Shown here piece by piece: positions 27,448-36,974 of a DNA stretch of 64,000 nt. The notes below the pieces were generated by a model that worked only from the letters and a program-made list of their open reading frames with translations, ran no database searches and had not been told where the DNA came from. The position numbers were made by a program, and so were the translations under genes. Positions within the stretch are counted from its first letter, which is position 1. Each line of letters starts with the position of its first letter. Source of the DNA: Streptomyces caniferus (GTDB lineage: Bacteria > Actinomycetota > Actinomycetes > Streptomycetales > Streptomycetaceae); NCBI RefSeq assembly GCF_009811555.1, contig NZ_BLIN01000005.1, forward strand, positions 868,001 through 932,000, written 5' to 3'.

Positions 27448-29069
27448 GCGAGCAACCCCTCCGGCAGGCGGAACGGCAGCAACAACAGGGCGCGGGGCAG
27501 GAGACCGCGCAGCGGCCGGCGGGCGGGCATGTCGATGCCGGTGACGCCGGGTACCAGAAGTCCCTCACGTCCCGGCACGTCAACATGATCGCGATCGGCG
27601 GGGCCATCGGCACCGGGCTCTTCCTCGGCGCGGGCGGCCGGCTCGCCGGTGCCGGGCCGTCGCTGGCGGTGGCGTACGCGGTCTGCGGCCTGTTCGCGTT
27701 CCTGGTGGTGCGGGCCCTGGGCGAGCTGGTGCTGCACCGGCCGTCCTCGGGTGCGTTCGTGTCGTACGCCCGCGAATTCCTCGGCGAGAAGGGGGCGTTC
27801 GTCGCGGGCTGGATGTACTTCCTGAACTGGGCGACCACCGGCATCGCCGACATCACCGCGGTGGCGACCTATACGCACTACTGGGGCATGTTCTCGACGG
27901 TCCCGCAGTGGGTGATCGCACTGATCGCGCTCGCGGTCGTGCTGACCGTGAACCTCATCTCCGTGAAGATCTTCGGCGAGCTGGAATTCTGGTTCGCGAT
28001 CGTCAAGGTGGGTGCGCTGGTCGTCTTCATGCTGATCGGCATCTTCCTGCTCGTCACCCAGCACCCGGTCGGCGGCCACACCCCCGGCCCCGCGCTGATC
28101 GCCGACCACGGCGGGCTCTTCCCGACCGGCACCCTGGCGATGCTGCTGGTCATCCAGGGCGTGGTGTTCGCCTATGCCTCGGTCGAGCTGGTCGGCGTCA
28201 CGGCGGGCGAGACCGCGGAGCCGGAGAAGATCATGCCCAGGGCGATCAACTCCATCATGTGGCGGGTGGCCCTGTTCTACGTCGGCTCGGTGGTGCTGCT
28301 GGCGATGCTGCTGCCCTGGAGCTCGTACTCGGCCGCGGAGAGCCCCTTCGTCACCGTGCTGTCCCGTGTAGGGATCCCGGCCGCGGGCGGTGTGATGAAC
28401 CTCGTCGTGCTCACCGCCGCGATGTCCAGCCTCAATTCCGGCCTCTACTCCACCGGCCGCATTCTGCGCTCGATGGCGATGTCCGGCTCCGCGCCGCGGT
28501 TCACCGGGGTGATGAGCCGCAGCCAGGTCCCCTACGGCGGCATCCTGCTCACCTCGGGGATCTGCGTCCTGGGCGTGGGCCTCAACTACGTCGTGCCGAG
28601 CGAGGCGTTCGAGATCGTGCTGAACTTCGCGGCGATCGGCATCCTCAGCACCTGGGCAATGATCATGGTGTGTCATCTGCTCTTCTGGCGGAAGGCCCGG
28701 GCCGGGCTGCTCGTCCGCCCCGGCTACCGGCTCCCGGGCTCGCCCTGGACCGAGAGCGTGACGCTGGTCTTCCTGGCCCTCGTCCTGGTGCTGATGTGGG
28801 CCGATGGCGGGGCCGGCCGTACCACCGTGCTCGCCCTGCCCGCGATCGCGGCCGCACTGGTCGCCGGCTGGTTCCTGGTACGGGGCCGGGTCGGTGCCCT
28901 CCGGGACGCGGCGGCGGGCGGCAGCGGCGGGCCGGCGGCCACCGACGGCACCGGCCCGGCGGCGCGCCCCAGCGACGCGGCACACACCCCGCACACCCAA
29001 GACACCCAAGACACCCACGGCACCAACAGCACCAACAGCACCAACAGCACTGAAAGTACCGAGAACTGA
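27444..29069 (+). CDS. ansP: Amino acid permease, probably L-asparagine (AnsP-like)
   Basis: A 541-residue APC-family permease with about 12 membrane helices. The first helix carries [17 protein letters not shown], the conserved substrate-binding turn, and [24 protein letters not shown] is typical of the AAT subfamily (AnsP, GabP, AroP). The downstream asparaginase and aspartase genes point to asparagine. The C-terminus is an unusual Thr/Asn/Asp-rich tail ([20 protein letters not shown]), encoded by tandem ACCCAAGAC and ACCAACAGC units. Confidence 0.85.
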   Translation: MSEQPLRQAERQQQQGAGQETAQRPAGGHVDAGDAGYQKSLTSRHVNMIAIGGAIGTGLFLGAGGRLAGAGPSLAVAYAVCGLFAFLVVRALGELVLHRPSSGAFVSYAREFLGEKGAFVAGWMYFLNWATTGIADITAVATYTHYWGMFSTVPQWVIALIALAVVLTVNLISVKIFGELEFWFAIVKVGALVVFMLIGIFLLVTQHPVGGHTPGPALIADHGGLFPTGTLAMLLVIQGVVFAYASVELVGVTAGETAEPEKIMPRAINSIMWRVALFYVGSVVLLAMLLPWSSYSAAESPFVTVLSRVGIPAAGGVMNLVVLTAAMSSLNSGLYSTGRILRSMAMSGSAPRFTGVMSRSQVPYGGILLTSGICVLGVGLNYVVPSEAFEIVLNFAAIGILSTWAMIMVCHLLFWRKARAGLLVRPGYRLPGSPWTESVTLVFLALVLVLMWADGGAGRTTVLALPAIAAALVAGWFLVRGRVGALRDAAAGGSGGPAATDGTGPAARPSDAAHTPHTQDTQDTHGTNSTNSTNSTESTEN

Positions 29070-29071
29070 TC

Positions 29072-30103
29072 ATGAGCAAGACCATCACCACCCTGCCGCC
29101 GCACCGCGCTCCGGGCGAACCGCCCGAGATCCGCGAACCGGCCCACGTTCCCGTCGCCCATGTGGTGCGCGGCGGACTCGTCGAGGGCGTCCACCACGGC
29201 TCGGTCGTGGTGCTGGCGGCCGACGGGAGCGTGCAGTTCCGGGCGGGCGACATCGAGGCCGCGTTCTACCCGCGCTCGGCGCTCAAGCCGCTCCAGGCGG
29301 TCGGCCTGCTGCGCGCGGGACTGCCGCCGCTGGACGACCCGTTGCTGGCCCTCGTCGCGGCCAGCCACTCCGGCGAGGAACGGCACCTGGCCGGCGCCCG
29401 GGACATCCTGGCGCTCGGCCAACTGACCGAGGACGACCTGCGCAACGTCCCCGATCTGCCGTACGACCCGGCCGTACGGGACGAGTGGATCCGGCGCGGC
29501 CTCGGGCCCACCCGCCTCGCCCAGAACTGCTCGGGCAAGCACGCGGCCATGCTGCTGACGGCCCGCACCCGGGGATGGCGCCTGGACGACTACCTGGACC
29601 CCGGGCACCCGTTGCAGGAGGAGCTCGCCGCAACCGTGGCGGACCTCACCGGCCGGCGCATCGCCCGGGTCACGGTCGACGGCTGTGGCGCACCACTGTT
29701 CTCCGTGTCCCTGCACGGTCTGACCCGGGCCGCCGCCCGGCTGGCGACGGCCGCCCCCGGCACCGACGAGGGCAGGGTCGCCCACGCCATGCGCACCCAC
29801 CCGGAGATGGTCTCCGGCAGCACCCGGGACGTGGCCCGCCTGGTGCGGGCGGTGCCGGGCCTGCTCGCGAAGGACGGCTTCGAGGGGGTACAGATCGCGG
29901 CGCTGCCGGACGGGCGGGCGGTGGGCGTGAAGATAGCCGACGGCGCCGACCGCGCCCGGATGCCGGTGACGGCGGCCGCCCTGGCGCACTGCGGAGTCGA
30001 CCCCGACGTCCTCGCCCCCTTCGCCGCCGCGCCCGTCATCGGTGGCGGCGCCCCGGTCGGCGCGCTCCGGGCGACGGAGGCGCTGACCTCGCACCGCACC
30101 TGA
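29072..30103 (+). CDS. Asparaginase, Rhizobium AsnA (PF06089) type
   Basis: A 343-residue asparaginase II family protein, unrelated in fold to E. coli AnsA/AnsB. Family motifs are YPRSALKPLQA, ASHSGEERHL, NCSGKHAAML and VDGCGAPLFSVSL, with Ser and Lys residues of the active site in SALK and SGKH. It hydrolyses Asn to Asp and ammonia. The ATG is two bases after the permease stop, consistent with co-translation. The next gene, aspA, uses the product. Confidence 0.87.
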   Translation: MSKTITTLPPHRAPGEPPEIREPAHVPVAHVVRGGLVEGVHHGSVVVLAADGSVQFRAGDIEAAFYPRSALKPLQAVGLLRAGLPPLDDPLLALVAASHSGEERHLAGARDILALGQLTEDDLRNVPDLPYDPAVRDEWIRRGLGPTRLAQNCSGKHAAMLLTARTRGWRLDDYLDPGHPLQEELAATVADLTGRRIARVTVDGCGAPLFSVSLHGLTRAAARLATAAPGTDEGRVAHAMRTHPEMVSGSTRDVARLVRAVPGLLAKDGFEGVQIAALPDGRAVGVKIADGADRARMPVTAAALAHCGVDPDVLAPFAAAPVIGGGAPVGALRATEALTSHRT

Positions 30104-30174
30104 CGCCACGTCACTTCCGCCCCGGCCTCCGGCCCCCTCTCCCCTCCCCCACCTCACGAAGGACCACCTGCACC

Positions 30175-31596
30175 ATGACTGCCGCCGGCCACCGCCGCGA
30201 ACACGATCTGCTCGGCGACCGCGAGATACCCGCCGACGCGTACTGGGGCGTCCACACCCTGCGCGCCGTGGAGAACTTCCCCATCACCGGTACGCCGATC
30301 TCCACCTACCCGCACCTGATCAATGCGCTCGCCGCCGTCAAGGAGGCCGCCGCCCGGGCCAACGAGGACCTCGGGCTGCTCGATCACGAGCGGGCCGACG
30401 CGATCGCCGCCGCCTGCCGGGAGATCCGGGCCGGCGGGCAGCTGCACGACCAGTTCGTCGTCGATGTCATCCAGGGCGGTGCCGGGACCTCGACGAACAT
30501 GAACGCCAACGAGGTGATCGCCAACCGGGCGCTGGAGATCCTGGGCCACGACAAGGGCGACCACCGCCATCTGCACCCCAACGAGCACGTCAACCTCAGC
30601 CAGTCGACCAACGACGTCTACCCGACGGCCGTCAACGTCGCCACGATCATCGCCGTACGGGAACTGCTCGACTCGATGACCGTCCTGCGCGAGGCCTTCG
30701 CGGCCAAGGCCGAGGAGTTCCGCGACATCCTCAAGATGGGGCGCACCCAGCTCCAGGACGCGGTGCCGATGACCCTGGGCCAGGAGTTCTCGGCCTACGC
30801 GGTGATGCTGGAGGAGGACCAGAGCCGGCTGGCGGAGGCCGTGCTGCTGATCCATGAGATCAACCTCGGCGCCACGGCCATCGGCACCGGTCTCAACGCC
30901 CCCAAGGGCTACGCCGAAGCGGCCCGCGGGCACCTGGCCGCCCTGACCGGACTGCCCCTGGTCACCGCCGCCAACCTCGTCGAGGCCACCCAGGACTGCG
31001 GGGCGTTCGTCCATCTGTCGGGTGTCCTCAAGCGCGTCGCCGTCAAGCTCTCCAAGAGCTGCAACGATCTGCGGCTGCTCTCGTCCGGCCCGCGGGCGGG
31101 CCTCGCGGAGATCAACCTGCCGCCGGTGCAGGCCGGTTCGAGCATCATGCCCGGCAAGGTCAACCCGGTGATCCCCGAGGTCGTCAACCAGGTGGCCTTC
31201 GAGGTCATCGGCAACGACGTCACCATCACCATGGCCGCCGAGGCGGGCCAGCTCCAGCTCAATGCCTTCGAGCCGGTGATCCTGCACTCCCTCTCGGAGA
31301 GCATCACCCACCTGGGGGCCGCCTGCCGCACCCTCGCCGAGCGCTGCGTCTCGGGCATCACCGCCAACACCGAGACGCTGCGCGCGAGCGTGCAGAACTC
31401 CATCGGGCTGGTCACCGCCCTCAACCCGCACATCGGCTACACCGCCGCCACCGCGATCGCCAAGGAGGCGCTCGCCACCGGCCGCGGAGTCGCCGAACTG
31501 GTCCTGGAACAGGGGCTGCTCCCGGCCGACCGGCTCGCCGCGCTGCTGCGCCCGGAGGAGATCGCCGGCACGGGCAGGGACGCGGCCGGCGTCTGA
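30175..31596 (+). CDS. aspA: Aspartate ammonia-lyase
   Basis: A 473-residue member of the fumarase/aspartase superfamily. The signature GSSIMPGKVNPVIPE forms the flexible catalytic loop. AGTSTNMNANEVIANRALE and HVNLSQSTNDVYPTA are the other two conserved regions and fit aspartase rather than fumarase. It converts Asp to fumarate and ammonia, completing asparagine catabolism to the TCA cycle. GAAGGA precedes ATG 30175. A strong hairpin follows. Confidence 0.88.
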   Translation: MTAAGHRREHDLLGDREIPADAYWGVHTLRAVENFPITGTPISTYPHLINALAAVKEAAARANEDLGLLDHERADAIAAACREIRAGGQLHDQFVVDVIQGGAGTSTNMNANEVIANRALEILGHDKGDHRHLHPNEHVNLSQSTNDVYPTAVNVATIIAVRELLDSMTVLREAFAAKAEEFRDILKMGRTQLQDAVPMTLGQEFSAYAVMLEEDQSRLAEAVLLIHEINLGATAIGTGLNAPKGYAEAARGHLAALTGLPLVTAANLVEATQDCGAFVHLSGVLKRVAVKLSKSCNDLRLLSSGPRAGLAEINLPPVQAGSSIMPGKVNPVIPEVVNQVAFEVIGNDVTITMAAEAGQLQLNAFEPVILHSLSESITHLGAACRTLAERCVSGITANTETLRASVQNSIGLVTALNPHIGYTAATAIAKEALATGRGVAELVLEQGLLPADRLAALLRPEEIAGTGRDAAGV

Positions 31597-31626
31597 GTCC
31601 CCGCGGACCACGGCGCCACCGGACGT

Positions 31627-31669
31627 ACGGGCCGGGCGGGCACTCCCTCGGGGTGCCCGCCCGGCCCGT
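31627..31669. terminator. Terminator of the asparagine operon
   Basis: GGGCCGGGCGGGCAC (31629-31643) pairs perfectly with GTGCCCGCCCGGCCC (31653-31667). The stem extends two pairs outward and closes over a short loop. It lies between convergent aspA and the DUF2848 gene. Confidence 0.8.
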
Positions 31670-31701
31670 GCTCGTGGGCGGGCTGCCGGTGCGCGCGCCG
31701 G

Positions 31702-32394
31702 TCAGCCGACCGGTTCCGGCATCGGGACGACGTCGTAGGCGAGCGCGATGACCCTCCCGGTGGCCGGGTCGGCGAGTTCGACGCGCCAGCGGGACGCGAA
31801 CTGGTCGACCCCCGCCCGCATCGGGATGGTGCCCGATATCAGGACCGTGCCGGGCCGCAGCTCACCGCGCTCGCGCAGGACCTCGGTCCAGTAGCCGGGG
31901 GTGAGCAGCTCGCCCGCCGTTCCGTCCTGGAGGAGGACCTCCTCGCCACCCCCGACGGGGGTCACCCACGCGCGCAGGGTCAGGCTGTCGAGGCGGTCGG
32001 CGACCTCGGCCAGGCGCCATGCCGTACGGGCGAGCACATCGGGCCCGGCGTTCTTGCTCCAGGCCACGCCGTGCGCCTCCAGCGCCCGGTCGGTGTGGTC
32101 GCAGGCGGCGGTGAGCAGCAGATCTCCGGTCTCGTCCACGACGAGTGCCCACTCCGCCTCGCCCGAGGTGCGGGCGTGCTGCACCGGCACCTCGGCGGTC
32201 TGCTGGCCCAGGTAGGGCGCGACCGGGTAGAGGGCGGGGACGGTGGACGGTGCGGGCACGCCGAGCTCGGCCAGTTCCGCGACGTGGGCGGCCACATCGT
32301 CCTGGCTGCGGCCGGCGTACCCGGCGTTGAGCAGCCTCGACACCTCGACCCTGCGCCGCGTGCCGTCAGGGAGCTCGAAGGTCAGAGCGGCCAT
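31702..32394 (-). CDS. DUF2848-family protein (FAH-fold-like enzyme)
   Basis: A 230-residue protein of the DUF2848 family. Its C-terminal half (LISGTIPMRAGVDQFASRW and LAYDVVPMPEP) resembles the fumarylacetoacetate-hydrolase fold. No characterised reaction is known to me. It is divergent from an MHS-family transporter gene, and the shared promoter contains a palindrome matching one upstream of the nearby gntR. It therefore probably belongs to one uptake/hydrolysis pathway with the transporter and the nitrilase-like enzyme. Confidence 0.75.
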   Translation of the reverse strand: MAALTFELPDGTRRRVEVSRLLNAGYAGRSQDDVAAHVAELAELGVPAPSTVPALYPVAPYLGQQTAEVPVQHARTSGEAEWALVVDETGDLLLTAACDHTDRALEAHGVAWSKNAGPDVLARTAWRLAEVADRLDSLTLRAWVTPVGGGEEVLLQDGTAGELLTPGYWTEVLRERGELRPGTVLISGTIPMRAGVDQFASRWRVELADPATGRVIALAYDVVPMPEPVG

Positions 32395-32452
32395 GGTTCC
32401 TCCAGGTCACAGTGGGTTGCGCGGAAGTGAATTCGCTCCCCGGAAGGGTTGC

Positions 32453-32480
32453 GCATACGCCTTGTATACAGCAAGTATGC
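32453..32480. promoter_or_regulatory. GntR-type operator in the DUF2848/MFS divergent promoter
   Basis: GCATAC (32453-32458) and GTATGC (32475-32480) flank a central TGTATACA (32463-32470). The whole 28-base element reads nearly the same on both strands. The same GCATAC/GTATGC half-sites form the palindrome upstream of the GntR gene at 35491-35507, so this is its likely target. Confidence 0.65.
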
Positions 32481-32519
32481 CCTGCAGTGCAGCAACCGAC
32501 TCCGAGGTGGCCCTGACCC

Positions 32520-33908
32520 ATGGACAACGAAGAACACCGCGGGACGCAGCTCCCCGAGGCGCCCCGACCCGACCGTGGCGCCCTGGTGCGCGCCTTCGTC
32601 GCCAGCCTGACCGGCACCTCGCTGGAGTGGTACGACTTCGCGGTCTACTCGGCCGCCTCGGCACTGGTCTTCGGCAAGCTCTTCTTCCCCTCGGCCGACC
32701 CGCTGACCGGCACCCTGCTGGCGTTCTCCACCTACGCGGTCGGCTATATCTCGCGACCGCTCGGCGGGTTCCTCTTCGGGCGGCTCGGGGACGTCATCGG
32801 CCGCAAGAAGGTGCTGGTGGCGACGCTGGTGCTGATCGGGACCGCGACGCTGCTGATCGGTCTGCTGCCCACCCAGGCCGCCATCGGCCCGGCCGCGCCG
32901 GCGGCGCTGGTCCTGCTGCGCTTCGCCCAGGGCGTCGGCGTCGGCGGCGAGTGGGGCGGCGCCGTGCTGCTGACCAGCGAGTACGCGGACTCCCGCAGCC
33001 GCGGCTTCTGGGCCTCGGCGGCGCAGATCGGCCCGCCCGCCGGCAATCTGATGGCCAACGGTGTGCTGGCGGCCCTCGGCTCGCTCCTGACCGAGCAGCA
33101 GTTCCTGGCCTGGGGCTGGCGGATCGCCTTCCTGCTCTCCGGCGTCCTGGTGGTCTTCGGGCTGTGGATCCGGCTGCGCCTGGAGGAGACGCCGGTCTTC
33201 CGGGCCATGGAGGCGAGCGGCGACCGGCCCGAGGCGCCCATCCGCGAGGTGTTCACGACCCAGCCGCGGGCCCTGGTGGCCGCGGTCCTCAGCCGGGTCG
33301 CGCCGGACGTGCTCTACGCGATGTTCACCGTCTTCGTCCTCACCTACGCCACCGAGCAGCTGGGCCTGCCCCGCGGCAAGGCACTGGCGGCCGTACTGAT
33401 CGGCTCGGCGCTGCAGATCGTGCTGATCCCGCTGGCCGGGGCGCTGTCGGACCGCTGGAACCGGCGCCGGATGTACCTCGGTGGCGCGGTCGCCGCGGCG
33501 GTGTGGCCCTTCGTGTTCTTCCCGATGGCGGACAGCGGTTCCTGGGGGCTGCTGGTGCTGGGCGTGGTGGTGGCGCTGGCGATCCACTCCCTGCTGTACG
33601 GGCCGCAGGCCGCGTTCGTCGCCGAGCAGTTCACCCCGCGGTTGCGCTACACCGGGTCGTCGCTGGCGTACACGCTGGCCGGGGTGATCGGCGGGGCCGT
33701 CGCTCCGCTGCTGTTCACCGCGCTGCTGGGCTCCTTCGGCAGCTGGCTGCCGCTGGCGCTGTACCTCGCCGGGACCGCCGCGGTCACCGTCCTGGGCGTG
33801 CTGCTGGGGCGGGATCCGGCGCACGATGAGGACGAGGAGTACACCTCCCCGGCGAAGGGCGCCGGGCGGTCGCCGGGGAGGATGATCAAGGAGACACCCG
33901 GCCGCTGA
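32520..33908 (+). CDS. MHS-family MFS metabolite:H+ symporter
   Basis: A 462-residue major facilitator with 12 predicted helices. Family marks are GTSLEWYDFAVYSAASALVF at the first helix, the loop motif GRLGDVIGRKK and FAQGVGVGGEWGGAVLL, all typical of the metabolite:H+ symporter group that takes up small carboxylates, betaines or proline. The substrate is not decided by sequence. It is followed by the nitrilase-like gene after 107 bases and controlled from a promoter with a GntR-type operator. Confidence 0.82.
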   Translation: MDNEEHRGTQLPEAPRPDRGALVRAFVASLTGTSLEWYDFAVYSAASALVFGKLFFPSADPLTGTLLAFSTYAVGYISRPLGGFLFGRLGDVIGRKKVLVATLVLIGTATLLIGLLPTQAAIGPAAPAALVLLRFAQGVGVGGEWGGAVLLTSEYADSRSRGFWASAAQIGPPAGNLMANGVLAALGSLLTEQQFLAWGWRIAFLLSGVLVVFGLWIRLRLEETPVFRAMEASGDRPEAPIREVFTTQPRALVAAVLSRVAPDVLYAMFTVFVLTYATEQLGLPRGKALAAVLIGSALQIVLIPLAGALSDRWNRRRMYLGGAVAAAVWPFVFFPMADSGSWGLLVLGVVVALAIHSLLYGPQAAFVAEQFTPRLRYTGSSLAYTLAGVIGGAVAPLLFTALLGSFGSWLPLALYLAGTAAVTVLGVLLGRDPAHDEDEEYTSPAKGAGRSPGRMIKETPGR

Positions 33909-33967
33909 GGCCACCCGCCCGGCACCGGCTTCCGCACGACGAGACGACACCGACCGCCCGACCGACC

Positions 33968-33997
33968 CGATCGGCACCGATCGGCACCGATCGGCAC
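33968..33997. repeat. Three tandem copies of CGATCGGCAC
   Basis: A perfect 10-base unit is repeated three times in the leader before the nitrilase-like gene, with a degenerate copy upstream. It could be a regulatory spacer or slippage product. Confidence 0.7.
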
Positions 33998-34015
33998 GAG
34001 AGAAGAGAGATCCGC

Positions 34016-34810
34016 ATGCGCATCGCGCTGTGCCAGATGACGGCATCGACCGATCCGAAGGAGAACCTCGCGGACGTCCAGGACCAGGTCCGTCGCGCGG
34101 CACGCGAGGGGGCCCGGCTGGTGGTCCTTCCCGAGGCGGCCATGGTGCGGTTCGGGACACCGCTCGCGCAGGTGGCCGAGCCGTTGGACGGGCCGTGGGC
34201 CGAGGGCGTACGGGCGGTGGCCCGGGAGACGGGGGCGACGGTGGTGGCGGGCATGTTCACCCCCCGGCCCGACGGGCGGGTGGCCAACACCCTGCTGGCC
34301 ACCGGACCGGGGGTCGAGGAGTCCTACGACAAGATCCATCTGTATGACGCGTTCGGCTTCCGGGAGTCCGACACGGTCGCCCCGGGCGACCGCGTGGTCA
34401 CCATCGACGTCGACGACGTCCGGGTGGGCCTGGCGACGTGCTACGACCTGCGGTTCCCCGAGCTGTTCCGGGCGCACGCGGACGCGGGGGCGACGCTCTC
34501 GCTGCTGCCCGCCTCCTGGGCCGCGGGACCGGGCAAGCGTGCGCAGTGGGACCTGCTGGTGCGGGCACGCGCCCTGGACGCGACCGTCTGGCTGGCGGCC
34601 GTGGACCAGGCCGCCCCGGATCCGCAGGCCGATCCGGAGGCGCCCGCCGAGGCACCGAACGGTGTCGGGCACAGCGCGCTGATCGGGCCCGACGGGACCG
34701 TCCGGGGCCGGCTGGGCGGCACGGCCGACCTGCTGATCGGGGACGTGGACCCCGAGGAGGCCAGGCGGGTCAGGCGGGCCGTGGCGGTGCTGGACAACCG
34801 GAAGCTGTAG
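34016..34810 (+). CDS. Nitrilase-superfamily carbon-nitrogen hydrolase
   Basis: A 264-residue protein with a complete nitrilase catalytic triad: E40 (VVLPEAAM), K106 (YDKIHLYDAFGF) and C142 (LATCYDLRFPELFR). Length and motif style resemble omega-amidase/Nit2-like amidases rather than true nitrilases. GAGAAGAGAG precedes ATG 34016. With the MHS transporter and DUF2848 protein it suggests uptake and hydrolysis of an amide; the compound is unknown. Confidence 0.83.
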   Translation: MRIALCQMTASTDPKENLADVQDQVRRAAREGARLVVLPEAAMVRFGTPLAQVAEPLDGPWAEGVRAVARETGATVVAGMFTPRPDGRVANTLLATGPGVEESYDKIHLYDAFGFRESDTVAPGDRVVTIDVDDVRVGLATCYDLRFPELFRAHADAGATLSLLPASWAAGPGKRAQWDLLVRARALDATVWLAAVDQAAPDPQADPEAPAEAPNGVGHSALIGPDGTVRGRLGGTADLLIGDVDPEEARRVRRAVAVLDNRKL

Positions 34811-34828
34811 GCCCCGACCGCCGCCGGG

Positions 34829-35455
34829 TCAGGCGGCCAGGAGGATGTGCTGGGTCGCCTGGATGTGGCTGTCGATGGCCGCACAGGCGGCCGCGGCATC
34901 CCCGGCCACCAGGCAGTCGAGGATCTGCCGGTGCTCGGCGAGCACCTCGTCCTGGCGGTTGCCCGACCGGTAGAGGGCGAGGACGCCGGCCCGGATCTGG
35001 CGGCTGCGCAGGGCGTCGTACTGGCGGCTCATCAGCGTGTTGCCGACGGCGGCGACCAGGGTGGCGTGGAAACGGTGGTCGGCGGCGATGAACTCCTTGG
35101 TGGTCTCCTCGCCCCGCAGGGTGTCCTGGTGGGCGAGGATGTCCGCCATCTCGTCGACGGGCGCCGTCCCGCGATCCGTCGTACGCTCCGCGGCGAAGCG
35201 CTCGATCAGACCGCGCATCTCCATCAGGTCCCTGATCTCGCGGCCGGACAGCGGGGCGATATGCGCGCCGCGCTTGGGGACCAGCCGCACCAGATCCTCG
35301 GCGGCGAGCAGCAGCAGGGCCTCGCGGATCGGGGTACGCGAGACGCCGATCCGGTCCGCGATCTCCTGCTCGGACAGGAACCGGTCCTGCATCTCCGGGT
35401 CGGTCAGCACGCTGTCCTTGAGATACGCGTAGGCCTTCTCGCGCCCCGACTGCAT
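34829..35455 (-). CDS. GntR-family (FCD) regulator
   Basis: A 208-residue regulator. The winged helix is at residues 12-75 (LSEQEIADRIGVSRTPIREALLLLAAEDLVRLVPKRG, one continuous element) and the FCD ligand domain follows (ADHRFHATLVAAVGNTLM, HRQILDCLVAGDAAAACAAIDSHI), with His residues that usually bind a metal. It converges on the nitrilase-like gene. Its own promoter carries GCATACAACCTGTATGC (35491-35507), matching half-sites in the DUF2848/MFS promoter, so it probably controls both. Confidence 0.85.
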   Translation of the reverse strand: MQSGREKAYAYLKDSVLTDPEMQDRFLSEQEIADRIGVSRTPIREALLLLAAEDLVRLVPKRGAHIAPLSGREIRDLMEMRGLIERFAAERTTDRGTAPVDEMADILAHQDTLRGEETTKEFIAADHRFHATLVAAVGNTLMSRQYDALRSRQIRAGVLALYRSGNRQDEVLAEHRQILDCLVAGDAAAACAAIDSHIQATQHILLAA

Positions 35456-35490
35456 CGCCCGCTCTCCCCCACTCGTGAGCCGTCATCACT

Positions 35491-35507
35491 GCATACAACC
35501 TGTATGC
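35491..35507. promoter_or_regulatory. Perfect palindrome GCATACA-N3-TGTATGC upstream of gntR
   Basis: A 7+3+7 perfect inverted repeat 36 bases before the gntR start. Its half-site is shared with the element at 32453-32480. It is consistent with an autoregulatory FCD-type GntR operator. Confidence 0.7.
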
Positions 35508-35728
35508 GAAGGCTACACGGTGGGCGGCGGACGGTCGCTCGCGGCGCGGCGCCCCGGCACCGGGCGGCGGCGCCCGGAGCGGTGCGCACCCCCGCCCGGC
35601 GCCCACGGCTCCCGCCGACAGCGCCTCGCATCCTCCCGCAGCATGTCGGCACAAGAGCCACCACCATCTGCCGCCCCCACCCTCCCTATGCGGCGCCGCA
35701 GCACGTAGGCCCTCTCGCCCCCACCCGC

Positions 35729-35866
35729 TCACTTCTTCAGGAGCATCAGGAGAAGAGTGACCACCACAGCGCCGATGCCGATCGCGGCACCCAACTCCGG
35801 GTTGCCGTAGGCGAGACAGACGGCGAGGCCGCCAAGGGTGAGAACGAAGGCAGTACGAAGGTCCAT
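35729..35866 (-). CDS. 45-residue two-span small membrane protein
   Basis: A short hydrophobic protein with two membrane segments (AFVLTLGGLAVCLAYG, then AAIGIGAVVVTLLLMLLKK) around a turn with NPELG. An in-frame ATG 36 bases upstream (35902) would give 57 residues; neither start has an ideal ribosome site. Similar mini-proteins are common in Streptomyces and have no known role. It is divergent from the sigma-like gene at 35987. Confidence 0.55.
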   Translation of the reverse strand: MDLRTAFVLTLGGLAVCLAYGNPELGAAIGIGAVVVTLLLMLLKK

Positions 35867-35986
35867 GCCTTCAGGACTCGTGCGAAGCGGGGAGATTTTC
35901 ATGCCCGGATCATGAAAAAACCCGAGCGGTCGGCGCGTCCTGTAAGCGAGCCCGGGGTTGGTGCCCGGTATGAGGAAAGGGACGAC

Positions 35987-36559
35987 ATGGGACAGCGCTC
36001 TGGGGACGGGAACTGCTCCGTGGATCCGCCCCCTCGGCTGTCGGAAGACAGGGAAGAGGAGCTGAAGGCGGCGCTGCGGACCATCGAACCGCGGTTGATC
36101 GCCTCGGTCACTCGGATCACCCATGACTACCACCTGGCGCAGGACATCACCCAGGAGGTGTGTCTTGCCGTCTTCCACGAGTTCCGCAAGGGCACGAAGT
36201 TCGCGAAGCCGGTCATCGTCTTTGCGACGGTGGTGGCCCGCAACAAGATCTACAGCCATTACCGGCGCAGGCACGCCTGCCTGGAGCGGCCGTACGGCGA
36301 ACTCCCGGAAGACGCCCGCCCGTTGGGTGTGGATCCGGCCGCCGGGCTGGAGTACCTGGAGTTGCTGGAGTCGGTGAAGGCGGCGATCGCCAACAACCGC
36401 CAGGCCGCCGTCTGGGAGCTCAAGCACGTGTGGCGTCTGAAGGGCACCGAGATCGCCGAACTGCTGGAGATCTCCTCGGCAACCGTGAGCAGGGAGCTGG
36501 CTGAAGCCGAGGCGAAGGCCAAGCTCCAGCAGGGCGACGAGGAAGCGGAACCTGCGTAG
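35987..36559 (+). CDS. Sigma-70-family (ECF-like) RNA polymerase sigma factor
   Basis: A 190-residue protein. Region 2 is visible as ITHDYHLAQDITQEVCLAVFHEF and VVARNKIYSHYRRR. Region 4 is the helix-turn-helix VWRLKGTEIAELLEISSATVSRELAEAEAK. It lacks the usual SWL/FRGE-type motifs of classical ECF groups and is followed by no anti-sigma factor, so it may be an atypical group. GGAAAGGG precedes ATG 35987. The following small gene at 36720 may be co-expressed. Confidence 0.75.
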   Translation: MGQRSGDGNCSVDPPPRLSEDREEELKAALRTIEPRLIASVTRITHDYHLAQDITQEVCLAVFHEFRKGTKFAKPVIVFATVVARNKIYSHYRRRHACLERPYGELPEDARPLGVDPAAGLEYLELLESVKAAIANNRQAAVWELKHVWRLKGTEIAELLEISSATVSRELAEAEAKAKLQQGDEEAEPA

Positions 36560-36719
36560 ACCAGGACCGGGCTCCCGGCGGCTGTCTCCGGCGGCCGCCG
36601 CGCCCCGGCCATGTGTGTCGGGCGGATGGAACCCGAGCTGAGGACATGCAGCCGTAGCGCACAGGCCGTGTCTTCAGCGCGGTGGCTACACCGCGAACCG
36701 ACCGTGTTTGGAGCATTGT

Positions 36720-36974
36720 ATGGACGACCGTCATTCCTCTCCCCACGAGAGGGTGCTGGCCTACCTCCGAGAGGGGGACCAGCTCATTCCTCCGACCTGG
36801 GGCAGAGAAGACGAGGGTGAGGCGCTGTACCGGGCACTTTCCGACCTCGCGAACAGCGCGGGCACAGATGATCCCGAAACCGACGGCACCTACGACCCCT
36901 CCTACGACTCACCGATTGCCTGGTACGAGTCCGGGCAGGGAACCGACCGAGACCGACCGGCGGTGTACCGGTGA
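36720..36974 (+). CDS. Hypothetical acidic 84-residue protein
   Basis: GGAG is 7 bases before ATG 36720. The product is acidic and Asp/Tyr-rich at its C-terminus (DDPETDGTYDPSYDSPIAWY), with a possible helix near the N-terminus (HERVLAYLREGDQLI). I do not recognise it. It follows the sigma-like gene on the same strand after 160 bases. Confidence 0.5.
   Translation: MDDRHSSPHERVLAYLREGDQLIPPTWGREDEGEALYRALSDLANSAGTDDPETDGTYDPSYDSPIAWYESGQGTDRDRPAVYR

Noticed and set aside
32416..32455. Two GTTGCGC words in the DUF2848/MFS promoter as IclR sites
   Set aside because: They are 32 bases apart, not 19 as at the iclR-flanking sites, so I treat them as chance.
35459..35480. CTCTCCCCCACTCGTGAGC as another dispersed-repeat copy
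   Set aside because: Only the first 11 bases match; the central GGCTTCGCTCGAG block is missing.
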